A program made the position numbers and the translations under genes. A model generated the notes under the pieces. That model saw only the letters and a program-made list of their open reading frames with translations. It did not search any database and was not told the origin of the DNA. From Megalopta genalis (Eukaryota > Arthropoda > Insecta > Hymenoptera > Halictidae): a stretch of 64,000 nt of DNA. The DNA is taken from NCBI RefSeq assembly GCF_051020955.1, contig NW_027476280.1, positions 248,001 through 312,000 on the forward strand, given 5' to 3'. Of the stretch, positions 26,912-39,868 are shown one piece after another; within the stretch, counting starts at the first letter, position 1, and every line of letters begins with the position of its first letter.

Positions 26912-28480
26912 AGCTTCAAATCAATGCGAAATAGAAGGCTTAGCTTTAACGCCATGCGAATCGAATGATTTAGGTTCAAATACTTGCGAATATGAGGGAT
27001 ACAGCTTCAAATGCATGCGAAACCAACCAGTTAGCTTCAAGTCCACGCGAAACACATGATTTAGCTTCAAATCAATGCGACACACATGATTTAGCTTCAA
27101 ATCAATGCGAAGTAGAAGGCTTAGCTTCAAATCCATGCGAAACACATGGTTTAGATGCAAATCAATGCAATGTAGACGGTTTAGCTTCAAATCCATCTGA
27201 AACATATAATTTAGCTTCAGATACTTGCGATATAAGTGATATAGCGTCAAACGCAGACGAAACCAACCAGTTAGCTTCAAATCGAAGCAAAACGCATGAT
27301 TTAGCTTCAAATGCAGGCGAAACAAGTGGCTTAGCTTCAACTACTTGTGATATACATGATTTAGATTCAACTGCATGCGAAACAAACGAGTTAGCTTCAA
27401 ATACATGCTAAACACATGATTTAGCTTCAAACCAATGCGATGTAGAAGGTTTAGCTTCATATCCGCGCGAAACAAATGATTTACATTCAAATACTTGCGA
27501 TATAAGTAATATAGCTTCAAATGCAGGAGAGACAAATGAGTTAGCTTCAAATCCACGCGAAACACATGATTCAACTTCAAATCAATATGATGTAGAATGT
27601 TTAGCTTCAAATCCGCGCGAAACAAACGATTTAGCTTCAGACACTTGCGATTTAATTGATATAGCTTCAAATGCAGGCGAAACGAACGAGTTAGCTTCAA
27701 ATCCATGCGAAACACCTTGTTTCTCTTCAAATCAATGCGAAACACGTGATTTAGCTTCAAATTCATGCGAAACGCATGGTTTAGCTTGATATTCATGCGA
27801 AACAAATGGTGCTGCTTCAAATACTTGTGATATACATAATTTAGCTTCAACAGCTTGCGAAACAAAGGAGTTAGCTTCAAATCCAAATCAAACACATCAG
27901 TTAATTACAAATCTATGCGAAGTAGAAGGCTTAGCTCAAAATAAATGCGAAACAAATAGTTTAGCTTCTAATACTTGTGATATACATGATTTAGCTTCAA
28001 CTGCATGCCAAACAAACGAGTTAGCCTCAAATGCGTGCGAAACACATGACTTAGTTTCAAATACATGCGATATAAGTGATATAGCTTCAAATCAATGCGA
28101 AGTAGAAGGCTTTGCTCCAAATCAATGCGAAACAAATGGTTTAGCTTCAAATACTGGTGATATACATGATTTAGCTTCAAATGAATGCGAAGTAGAAGCC
28201 TTATCTTCGAAACCATGCGATACAAATGATTCAGATTCAAATACTTGCGATAAAAGTGATATAGCTTCAAATGCAGGCGAAACAAACGAGTGATCTTCAA
28301 ATCCAAGCGTAACACATGATTTAACTTCAAATCAATACGAAGTAGAAGATTTAGGTTCAAATACATGCGAAACAAATGGTTCAGCTACAAATACTTGTGA
28401 TATACATGATTTACCTTCAACTGCATGCGAAACAAACGATTTAGCTTCACACCCAAGGGAAACACATGATTTAACTTCAA
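26912..28480. repeat. 1.5-kb block, copy 1 of a three-copy family
   Basis: Matches 34,982-36,550 at offset 8,070 and 31,110-32,260 at offset 4,198, then 4,199 after an inserted G near 31,322. The block head, with CTTTAACGCCATGCGAATCG and GCGAATATGAGGGATAC, also occurs at about 33,660, where it is joined to other sequence. Diagnostic variants shared by all full copies include ACACCTTGTTTCTCTTC and GGTGCTGCTTC. Confidence 0.8.
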
Positions 28481-29446
28481 TCAATGCGAAGTAGAAGGCT
28501 TAGCATCAAATCCATGCAACACAAATTATTTAGCTTCTTATACTTGCGATAAAAGTGATATAGCTTCAAATGCAGGCGAAACAAACGAGTGATCTTCAAA
28601 TCCAAGCGTAACACATGATTTAACTTCAAATCAATACGAAGTAGAAGATTTAGGTTCAAATACATGCGAAACAAATGGTTCAGCTACAAATACTTGTGAT
28701 ATACATGATTTACCTTCAACTGCATGCGAAACAAACGATTTAGCTTCACACCCAAGGGAAACACATGATTTAACTTCAATCAATGCGAAGTAGAAGGCTT
28801 AACATCAAATCCATGCAACACAAATTATTTAGCTTCTTATACTTGCGATATAAGTGATATAGCTTCAAATGCAGGCGAAACAAACGAGTGATCTTCAAAT
28901 CCAAGCGTAACACATGATTTAACTTCAAATCAATGGAAAGTAGAAGATGTACCTCCAAATCCATGCGAAACAAATGGTTTAGCATCAAATACTTGTGATA
29001 TACATGATTTTGCTTCAGCTGCATGCGACACAAACGACTTAGCTTCACACCCAAGGGAAACACATGATTTAACTTCAATCAATGCGAAGTAGAAGGCTTA
29101 GCATCAAATCCATGCAACACAAATTATTTAGCTTCTTATACTTGCGATATAAGTGATCTAGCTTCAAATGCAGGCGAAACAAACGAGAGATCTTCAAATC
29201 CAAGCGTAACACATGATTTAACTTCAAATCAATGGAAAGTAGAAGATGTACCTCCAAATCCATGCGAAACAAATGGTTTAGCATCAAATACTTGTGATAT
29301 ACATGATTTTGCTTCAGCTGCATGCGACACAAACGACTTAGCTTCACACCCAAGGGAAACACATGATTTAACTTCAAATCAATGCGAAGTAGAAGGCTTA
29401 GCTCCAAATCAATGGGAAACTAATGGTTTAGCTTCAAATACTTGTG
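28251..29446. repeat. 299-bp tandem with an inherited 1-bp deletion
   Basis: Four successive decamers begin at 28,251, 28,550, 28,849 and 29,148. The first three each contain ACTTCAATCAATGCG (at about 28,474, 28,773 and 29,072) in place of ACTTCAAATCAATGCG, so their period is 299 and not 300 bp. The fourth has the full form near 29,371. The same deletion is found near 32,493, in another copy of the block. The repeated identical loss shows that the deletion came before amplification. Confidence 0.85.
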
Positions 29447-31177
29447 ATATACATAATTTATATTCAACTGCATGCGAAACAAACGAGTTAGCTTCATATC
29501 CAAGTGAAACACATGATTTAGTTTCAAATCAATGCGAAGTAGAAGGCTTAGCTTCAAATCCATGCGAATCAAATGATTCTGCTTCAAGTACTTGTGATAT
29601 AGTTGATTTAGCTTCAACTGCATGCGAAAGAAACGAGTTAGCTTCAAATCAATGCGAAGTGTGAGGTTTATCTTCAAATCCATGGGAAACAAATGGTTTA
29701 GCTTCAAATACTTGTAATATACATAATTTTGCTTCAGATGCATGCGAAACAAACGATTTAGCTTCACACCCAAGGGAAACACATGATTTAACTTCAAATC
29801 AATGCGAAGTAGAAGGCTTAGCATCAAATCCATGCAACACAAATTATCTAGCTTCTTATACTTGCGATATAAGTGATATAGCTTCAAATGCAGGCGAAAC
29901 AAACGAGTGATCTTCAAATCCAACCCTAACACATGATTTAACTTCAAATCAATGGGAAGTAGAAGGCTTAGCATCAAATCCATGCAACGCAAGTTAATTA
30001 GCTGCTCATACTTGCGATATAAGTGATCTAGCTTCAAATGCAGGCTAAACAAACGAGTGATCCTCAAATCCAAGCGTAAGACATGATTTAACTTCAAATC
30101 AATGGGAAGTAGAAGATGTACCTCCAAATCTATGCGATACAAATGGTTCAGCTTCAAATACTTGTGATATACATGATCTAGCTTCAACTGCATGCGAAAC
30201 AAACGAGTTAGCTTCAAATCCAAGCGAAACACATGATTTAAATTCAAATCAATGCGAAGTAGAAGATTTAGGTTCAAATACATGCGAAACGAATGGTTCA
30301 GCTTCAAATACTTGTGATATACATGATTTACCTTCAACTGCATGCGAAACAAATGAGTTAGCTTCAAATGAATGCGAAGTGTGAGGTTTTTCTTCAAATC
30401 CATGCGAAACAAATGGTTTAGCTTCAAATACTTGTAATATACATAATTTTGCTTCAGATGCATGCGAAACAAACGATTTAGCTTCACACCCAAGGGAAAC
30501 ACATGATTTAACTTCAAATCAATGCGAAGTAGAAGGCTTAGCATCAAATCCATGCAACACAAATTATTTAGCTTCTTATACTTGCGATATAAGTGATATA
30601 GCTTCAAATGCAGGCGAAACAAACGAGTGATCCTCAAATCCAAGCGTAACACATGATTTAACTTCAAATCAATGGGAAGTAGAAGATGTACCTCCAAATC
30701 CATGCGAAACAAATGGTTCAGCTTCAAATACTTGCGATACACATGATTTACCTCTAACTGCATGCGAAACAAACGAGTTAGCTTCAAATCCAAGCGAAAC
30801 ACATGATTTAGCTTCAAATCAATGCGAAATAGAAAGCTTAGCATCAATTCAATGCTACACAAACTATTTAGCTTCATATACATGTGATACATGTGATATA
30901 GCTTCAAGTGCAGGCGAAACACACGAGTGAGATTTAAATCCAAGCGTAACACATGATTTAACTTCAAATCAATGGGAAGTAGAAGGCTTAGCATCAAATT
31001 CATGCAACACAAATTATTTAGCTTCTTATATTTGCGATATAAGTGATATAGCTTCAAATGCAGGCGAAACAAACGAGTGAGCTTTAAATCCAAGCGAAAC
31101 ACATGATTTAACTTCAAATCAATGCGAAATAGAAGGCTTAGCTTTAACGCCATGCGAATCGAATGATTTAGGTTCAA
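29420..31177 (-). other. 585-codon reverse open frame, longest in the window (doubtful coding)
   Basis: The longest open frame of all consists only of the Leu-Lys-Leu-Asn decapeptide. It opens at a TTG and closes where ACAAATGG became ACTAATGG near 29,412. The matching region at 33,670-35,049 is open for 459 codons but is joined to a different block part-way. Alternating hydrophobic and charged residues could form beta strands or an amphipathic repeat, but the pattern follows from the DNA repeat and I cannot tie it to a known family. Confidence 0.18.
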
Positions 31178-32265
31178 ATACTTGCGAATATGAGGGATAC
31201 AGCTTCAAATGCCTGCGAAACCAACCAGTTAGCTTCAAGTCCACGCGAAACACATGATTTAGCTTCAAATCAATGCGACACACATGATTTAGCTTCAAAT
31301 CAATGCGAAGTAGAAGGCTTAGGCTTCAAATCCATTCGAAACACATGGTTTAGATGCAAATCAATGCAATGTAGACGGTTTAGCTTCAAATCCATCTGAA
31401 ACATATAATTTAGCTTCAGATACTTGCGATATAAGTGATATAGCTTCAAACGCAGACGAAACCAACCAGTTAGCTTCAAATCGAAGCAAAACACATGATT
31501 TAGCTTCAAATGCAGGCGAAACAAGTGGCTTAGCTTCAACTACTTGTGATATACATGATTTAGATTCAACTGCATGCGAAACAAACGAGTTAGCTTCAAA
31601 TACATGCTAAACACATGATTTAGCTTCAAACCAATGCGATGTAGAAGGTTTAGCTTCATATCCGCGCGAAACAAATGATTTACATTCAAATACTTGCGAT
31701 ATAAGTAATATAGCTTCAAATGCAGGAGAGACAAATGAGTTAGCTTCAAATCCACGCGAAACACATGATTCAACTTCAAATCAATATGATGTAGAATGTT
31801 TAGCTTCAAATCCGCGCGAAACAAACGATTTAGCTTCAGAAACTTGCGATTTAATTGATATAGCTTCAAATGCAGGCGAAACGAACGAGTTAGCTTCAAA
31901 TCCATGCGAAACACCTTGTTTCTCTTCAAATCAATGCGAAACACGTGATTTAGCTTCAAATTCATGCGAAACGCATGGTTTAGCTTGATATTCATGCGAA
32001 ACAAATGGTGCTGCTTCAAATACTTGTGATATACATAATTTAGCTTCAACAGCTTGCGAAACAAAGGAGTTAGCTTCAAATCCAAATCAAACAGATCAGT
32101 TAATTACAAATCGATGCGTAGTAGAAGGCTTAGCTCAAAATAAATGCGAAACAAATAGTTTAGCTTCTAATACTTGTGATATACATGATTTAGCTTCAAC
32201 TGCATGCCAAACAAACGAGTTAGCTTCAAATGCGTGCGAAACACATGACTTAGTTTCAAATACAT
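29945..32265. repeat. 2.3-kb block, copy 1 (partner at 33,817-36,136)
   Basis: The offset is 3,872 bp over most of the length and 3,871 after a 1-bp insertion (GGCTTAGGCTTC, near 31,322) present only here. Shared rare variants include GCAACGCAAGTTAATTAG, GCAGGCTAAACAAACG and GCGTAAGACATG. Relative to 28.05-28.24 kb, the right end lacks 180 bp, or six monomers. Confidence 0.85.
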
Positions 32266-33669
32266 GCGATAAAAGTGATATAGCTTCAAATGCAGGCGAA
32301 ACAAACGAGTGATCTTCAAATCCAAGCGTAACACATGATTTAACTTCAAATCAATACGAAGTAGAAGATTTAGGTTCAAATACATGCGAAACAAATGGTT
32401 CAGCTACAAATACTTGTGATATACATGATTTACCTTCAACTGCATGCGAAACAAACGATTTAGCTTCACACCCAAGGGAAACACATGATTTAACTTCAAT
32501 CAATGCGAAGTAGAAGGCTTAGCATCAAATCCATGCAACACAAATTATTTAGCTTCTTATACTTGCGTCATAAGTGATATAGCTTCAAATGCAGGCGAAA
32601 CAAACGAGTGATCCTCAAATCCAAGCGTAACACATGATTTAACTTCAAATCAATGGGAAGTAGAAGATGTACCTCCGAATCCATGCGAAACAAATGGTTT
32701 AGCATCAAATACTTGTGATATACATGATTTTGCTTCAGCTGCATGCGACACAAACGACTTAGCTTCACACCCAAGGGAAACACATGATTTAACTTCAAAT
32801 CAATGCGAAGTAGAAGGCTTAGCTCCAAATCAATGGGAAACTAATGGTTTAGCTTCAAATACTTGTGATATACATAATTTATATTCAACTGCATGCGAAA
32901 CAAACGAGTTAGCTTCATATCCAAGTGAAACACATGATTTAGTTTCAAATCAATGCGAAGTAGAAGGCTTAGCTTCAAATCCATGCGAATCAAATGATTC
33001 TGCTTCAAGTACTTGTGATATAGTTGATTTAGCTTCAACTGCATGCGAAAGAAACGAGTTAGCTTCAAATCAATGCGAAGTGTGAGGTTTATCTTCAAAT
33101 CCATGGGAAACAAATGGTTTGGCTTCAAATACTTGTAATATACATAATTTTGCTTCAGATGCATGCGAAACAAACGATTTATCTTCACACCCAAGGGAAA
33201 CACATGATTTAACTTCAAATCAATGCGAAGTAGAAGGCTTAGCATCAAATCCATGCAACACAAATTATTTAGCTTCTTATACTTGCGATATAAGTGATAT
33301 AGCTTCAAATGCAGGCGAAACAAACGAGTGATCTTCAAATCCAAGCGCAACACATGATTTAACTTCAAATCAATGCGAAGTAGAAGATTTAGGTTCAAAT
33401 ACATGCGAAACGAATGGTTCAGCTTCAAATACTTGTGATATACATGATTTACCTTCAACTGCATGCGAAACAAACGAGTTAGCTTCAAATCCAAGCAAAA
33501 CACATGATTTAGCTTCAAATCAATGCGAAATAGAAGCCTTAGCATCAAATCCATGCGACACAAATTATTTAGCTTCATATACATGTGATACAAGTGATAT
33601 AGCTTCAAATGCAGGCGAAACAAACGAGTGAGCTTTAAATCCAAGCGAAACACATGATTTAACTTCAAA

Positions 33670-35049
33670 TCAATGCGAAATAGAAGGCTTAGCTTTAACG
33701 CCATGCGAATCGAATGATTTAGGTTCAAATACTTGCGAATATGAGGGATACAGCTTCAAATGCCTGCGAAACCAACCAGTTAGCTTCAAGTCCACGCGAA
33801 ACACATGATTTAGCTTCAAATCAATGGGAAGTAGAAGGCTTAGCATCAAATCCATGCAACGCAAGTTAATTAGCTGCTCATACTTGCGATATAAGTGATC
33901 TAGCTTCAAATGCAGGCTAAACAAACGAGTGATCCTCAAATCCAAGCGTAAGACATGATTTAACTTCAAATCAATGGGAAGTAGAAGATGTACCTCCAAA
34001 TCTATGCGATACAAATGGTTCAGCTTCAAATACTTGTGATATACATGATGTAGCTTCAACTGCATGCGAAACAAACGAGTTAGCTTCAAATCCAAGCGAA
34101 ACACATGATTTAAATTCAAATCAATGCGAAGTAGAAGATTTAGGTTCAAATACATGCGGAACGAATGGTTCAGCTTCAAATACTTGTGATATACATGATT
34201 TACCTTCAACTGCATGCGAAACAAATGAGTTAGCTTCAAATGAATGCGAAGTGTGAGGTTTATCTTCAAATCCATGCGAAACAAATGGTTTAGCTTCAAA
34301 TACTTGTAATATACATAATTTTGCTTTAGATGCATGCGAAACAAACGATTTAGCTTCACACCCAAGGGAAACACATGATTTAACTTCAAATCAATGCGAA
34401 GTAGAAGGCTTAGCATCAAATCCATGCAACACAAATTATTTAGCTTCTTATACTTGCGATATAAGTGATATAGCTTCAAATGCAGGCGAAACAAACGAGT
34501 GATCCTCAAATCCAAGCGTAACACATGATTTAACTTCAAATCAATGGGAAGTAGAAGATGTACCTCCAAATCCATGCGAAACAAATGGTTCAGCTTCAAA
34601 TACTTGCGATATACATGATTTACCTTCAACTGCATGCGAAACAAACGAGTTAGCTTCAAATCCAAGCGAAACACATGATTTAGCTTCAAATCAATGCGAA
34701 ATAGAAAGCTTAGCATCAAATCCATGCGACACAAACTATTTAGCTTCATATACATGTGATACATGTGATATAGCTTCAAGTGCAGGCGAAACACACGAGT
34801 GAGATTTAAATCCAAGCGTAACACATGATTTAACTTCAAATCAATGGGAAGTAGAAGGCTTAGCATCAAATTCATGCAACACAAATTATTTAGCTTCTTA
34901 TATTTGCGATATAAGTGATATAGCTTCAAATGCAGGCGAAACAAACGAGTGAGCTTTAAATCCAAGCGAAACACATGATTTAACTTCAAATCAATGCGAA
35001 ATAGAAGGCTTAGCTTTAACGCCATGCGAATCGAATGATTTAGGTTCAA
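33670..35049 (-). other. 459-codon reverse open frame within the repeat (doubtful coding)
   Basis: Same decapeptide as the 29.4-31.2 kb frame. It spans the recombination junction near 33,810, where the 1.5-kb block head meets the 2.3-kb block. Because monomers join in phase, the frame passes the junction unbroken. This shows that openness alone is weak evidence for coding in this array. Confidence 0.15.
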
Positions 35050-36136
35050 ATACTTGCGAATATGAGGGATACAGCTTCAAATGCCTGCGAAACCAACCAG
35101 TTAGCTTCAAGTCCACGCGAAACACATGATTTAGCTTCAAATCAATGCGACACACATGATTTAGCTTCAAATCAATGCGAAGTAGAAGGCTTAGCTTCAA
35201 ATCCATTCGAAACACATGGTTTAGATGCAAATCAATGCAATGTAGACGGTTTAGCTTCAAATCCATCTGAAACATATAATTTAGCTTCAGATACTTGCGA
35301 TATAAGTGATATAGCTTCAAACGCAGACGAAACCAACCAGTTAGCTTCAAATCGAAGCAAAACACATGATTTAGCTTCAAATGCAGGCGAAACAAGTGGC
35401 TTAGCTTCAACTACTTGTGATATACATGATTTAGATTCAACTGCATGCGCAACAAACGAGTTAGCTTCAAATACATGCTAAACACATGATTTAGCTTCAA
35501 ACCAATGCGATGTAGAAGGTTTAGCTTCATATCCGCGCGAAACAAATGATTTACATTCAAATACTTGCGATATAAGTAATATAGCTTCAAATGCAGGAGA
35601 GACAAATGAGTTAGCTTCAAATCCACGCGAAACACATGATTCAACTTCAAATCAATATGATGTAGAATGTTTAGCTTCAAATCCGCGCGAAACAAACGAT
35701 TTAGCTTCAGATACTTGCGATTTAATTGATATAGCTTCAAATGCAGGCGAAACGAACGAGTTAGCTTCAAATCCATGCGAAACACCTTGTTTCTCTTCAA
35801 ATCAATGCGAAACACGTGATTTAGCTTCAAATTCATGCGAAACGCATGGTTTAGCTTGATATTCATGCGAAACAAATGGTGCTGCTTCAAATACTTGTGA
35901 TATACATAATTTAGATTCAACAGCTTGCGAAACAAAGGAGTTAGCTTCAAATCCAAATCAAACACATCAGTTAATTACAAATCTATGCGAAGTAGAAGGC
36001 TTAGCTCAAAATAAATGCGAAACAAATAGTTTAGCTTCTAATACTTGTGATATACATGATTTAGCTTCAACTGCATGCCAAACAAACGAGTTAGCTTCAA
36101 ATGCGTGCGAAACACATGACTTAGTTTCAAATACAT
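33817..36136. repeat. 2.3-kb block, copy 2 (partner at 29,945-32,265)
   Basis: Near-identical to copy 1. The left junction joins the head of the 1.5-kb family (33,660-33,810) directly to this block within the shared string TTAGCTTCAAATCAATG or a close form, which marks a recombination point inside a monomer. To the right it continues into the 36.1-36.5 kb part of the 1.5-kb family without the 180-bp deletion. Confidence 0.85.
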
Positions 36137-38147
36137 GCGATATAAGTGATATAGCTTCAAATCAATGCGAAGTAGAAGGCTTTGCTCCAAATCAATGCGA
36201 AACAAATGGTTTAGCTTCAAATACTGGTGATATACATGATTTAGCTTCAAATGAATGCGAAGTAGAAGCCTTATCTTCGAAACCATGCGATACAAATGAT
36301 TCAGATTCAAATACTTGCGATAAAAGTGATATAGCTTCAAATGCAGGCGAAACAAACGAGTGATCTTCAAATCCAAGCGTAACACATGATTTAACTTCAA
36401 ATCAATACGAAGTAGAAGATTTAGGTTCAAATACATGCGAAACAAATGGTTCAGCTACAAATACTTGTGATATACATGATTTACCTTCAACTGCATGCGA
36501 AACAAACGATTTATCTTCACACCCAAGGGAAACACATGATTTAACTTCAAATCAATGCGAAGTAGAAGGCTTAGCATCAAATCCATGCAACACAAATTAT
36601 TTAGCTTCTTATACTTGCGATATAAGTGATATAGCTTCAAATGCAGGCGAAACAAACGAGTGATCTTCAAATCCAAGCGCAACACATGATTTAACTTCAA
36701 ATCAATGCGAAGTAGAAGATTTAGGTTCAAATACATGCGAAACGAATGGTTCAACTTCAAATACTTGTGATATACATGATTTACCTTCAACTGCATGCGA
36801 AACAAACGAGTTAGCTTCAAATCCAAGCAAAACACATGATTTAGCTTCAAATCAATGCGAAATAGAAGCCTTAGCATCAAATCCATGCGACACAAATTAT
36901 TTAGCTTCATATACATGTGATACAAGTGATATAGCTTCAAATGCAGGCGAAACACACGAGTGAGCTTTAAATCCAAGCGTAACACATGATTTAACTTCAA
37001 ATCAATGGGAAGTAGAAGGCTTAGCATCAAATTCATGCAACACAAATCATTTAGCTTCTTATACTTGCGATATAAGTGATATAGCTTCAAATGCAGGCGA
37101 AACAAACGAGTGACCTTCAAATCCAACCCTAACACATGATTTAGCTTCAAATCAATGCGATGTAGAAGGTTTAGCTTCAAATCCATGCGATACACATGAT
37201 TTAGCTTCAAATACTTGCGATATAAGTGATATAGCTTCAAATACAGGCGAAACGAACGAGTTAGCTTCAAATCCATGCGATACACAAGATTTAGCTTCAA
37301 ATCAATGCGATGTAGAAGGTTTAGCTTCAAATCCATGACATACACAAGATTCAGCTTCAAATCAATTCGAAGGACAAGGCTTAGATTCAAATCCATGCGA
37401 AACAAATGATTTAGCTTCAAATGAATGCGAAGTAGAAGGCTTAGCTTCAAATCCATGCAAAACAAATGGTTTAGCTACAAATACTTGTGATATATACCAT
37501 TTAGCTATAATTGCATGCGAAACGAACGAGTTAGCTTCAAAACCATGCGATTCACATGATGTAGCTTCAAATCAATGCGATGTAGAAGGTTTAGCTTCAA
37601 ATCCACGCGAAACAAATGATTTAGCTTCAAACGCTTGGGGTATAAGTGATATAGCTTCAAATGATGACTAATCAAACGAGTTAGCTTCAAAATCCACGCG
37701 ATACACATGATTTGGCTTCAAATCCTAGCGATATAAGTCATGTAGATTCAACTGCAGGCAAAACGAACGAGTTAGCTTGAAATCCTTGCGAAACACATGA
37801 TTTAGCTGCAAATCAATGTGATGTAGAAGGTTTAGCTTCAAAATCCACGCGATACACATGATTTAGCTTCAAACACATGCGATATAAGTGATGTACATTC
37901 AACTGCAGGCAAAACGAACGAGTTAGCTTGAAATCCTTGCGAAAAACATGATTTAGCTGCAAATCAATGTGATGTAGAAGGTTTAGCTTCAAACCCATGC
38001 AAAACACATGATTTAGCTGCAAATCAATGCGATGTAGAAGGTTTAGCTTCAAAACAATAAGAGGTAGAAGGTTTAGCTTCAAATCAATAGAATGTAGAAG
38101 GTTTAGCGTCCAATCAATGCGATGTAGAAGGTTTAGCTTCAAATCCA

Positions 38148-39868
38148 TACGAAACACATGATTTAGCTTCAAATGAATGCGAAGTAGAAGGCTTAGCTTC
38201 AAATCCATGCAAAACAAATGGTTTAGCTACAAATACTTGTGATATACACCATTTAGCTACAATTGCATGCGAAACGAACGAGTTAGCTTCAAATCCATGC
38301 GATTCACATGATGTAGCTTCAAATCAATGCGATGTAGAAGGTTTAGCTTCATATCCATGCGATACACAAGATTTAGCTTCAAATCAATGCGATGTACTAG
38401 GTTCAGCTTCAAATACATGCGACACATATGATTTAGCTTCAAATACTTGCGATATAAGTGATATAGCTTCAAAAGCTGTAGGAACAAACGAGGTAGCTTC
38501 AATTCCACGCGATCCACATGATTTAGCTTCAAATCAATGCGATGTAGAAGGTTTAGCTTCAAATCCAAACGAAACACATGATTTTGCTTCAAATCAATTC
38601 GAAGGACAAGGCTTAGATTCAAATCCATGCGAAACAAATGATTTAGCTTCAAATGAATGCGAAGTAGTAGGCTTAGCTTCAAATCCATGCAAAACAAATG
38701 ATTTAGCTTCAAACACTTGGGATATAAGTGATATAGCTTCAAATGCAGACTAATCAAACAAGTTAGCTTCAAAATCCATGCGATACACATGATTTAGATT
38801 CAAATCAATGCGATGTAGAAGGTTTAGCTTCAAATCCATACGAAACAAATGATTTAGCATCAGGTACTTCTGATATAACTGATATAGCTTCAAATGCAGG
38901 GGAAACAAACGAGTTAGCATCAAACCCATGCAAAACACATGATTTAGCTGCAAATCAATGCGATGTAGAAGGTTTAGCTTCAAAACAATAAGAGGTAGAA
39001 GGTTTAGCTTCAAATCAATAGAATGTAGAAGGTTTAGCGTCCAATCAATGCGATGTAGAAGGATTAGCTTCAAATCCATACGAAACACATGATTTACCTT
39101 CAAATCAATTCGAAGGACAAGGCTTAGATTCAAATCCATGCGAAACAAATGATTTAGCTTCAAATCAATACGATGTAGAAGGTTTAGCTTCAAATCCATG
39201 CGATACACATGATTTAGCTTCAAATCAATGCGATGTAGTAGGTTCAGCTTCAAATCCATGCGGCACATATGATTTAGCTTTAAATACTTGCGATATAAGT
39301 GACATAGTTTCAAATGGAGGCAAAACGGACGAGTTAGCTTCAAATCCATGCGAGACACATGATTTAGCTTCAAATCAATGCGATGTAGAAGGTTTCGCTT
39401 CAAATCCATGCCATACACAAGATTTAGCTTGAAATCAATCCGATGTAGTAGGTTCAGCTTCAAATCCATGCGACACATACGATTTAGCTTCAAATACTTG
39501 CGATATAAGTGATATAGCTTCAAAAGCTGTAGGAACAAACGAGGTAGCTTCAATTCCATGCGAGACACATGATTTAGTTTCAAATCATTGCGATGTAGAA
39601 GGTTCAGCTTCAAATCCATACGAAACACATGATTTAGCTTCAAATCAATTCGAAGTACAATGCTTAGCTTCAAACACTTGTGGTGTAAGTGATATAGCTT
39701 CTAATGAAGACTAATCAAACGAGTTAGCTTCAAAATCCACGCGATACACATGATTTAGCGTCAAATACTAGCGATATACGTGATGTAGGTTCAACTGCAG
39801 TCGAAACGAACGATTTAGCTTCAAATCCATGCGAAACACATGATTTAGCTGCAAATCAATGTGATGTA
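38148..39868. repeat. 1.7-kb block, copy 2 (partner at 15,750-17,470)
   Basis: Constant 22,398-bp offset to the first copy. Left of 38,148 the sequence is a different Q/P context, and right of about 39,868 it switches to a GATTTATATTCAAATC-containing context, so both edges are junctions inside monomers. Different flanks at the two sites show that this is a moved block and not part of one long uniform repeat. Confidence 0.85.

Larger units (their letters stand above)
26160..37130. repeat. Array domain E, clean 150/300-bp higher-order repeats
   Basis: This domain shows the clearest P-Q-P2-T-A pentamer. Two alternating T/A versions (TGTGATATACATGATTTA with CTGCATGCG, then TGCGATATAAGTGATATA with TGCAGGCG) make a 300-bp decamer. 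Private markers are CACACCCAAGGGAAACAC, GAAGATGTACCTCCAAATC and AACGAGTGATCTTC; the last carries a TGA in the + frame. Most of the domain consists of multi-kb duplications at offsets of 3332, 3421, 3872, about 4199 and 8070 bp. The longest reverse-strand open frame of the window lies here. Confidence 0.8.

Noticed and set aside
29420..31177. Leucine-rich-repeat protein on the - strand
   Set aside because: Leu-Lys-Leu-Asn looks like part of an LRR, but the period is 10 residues and not 20-29, and no caps or other domains are present.
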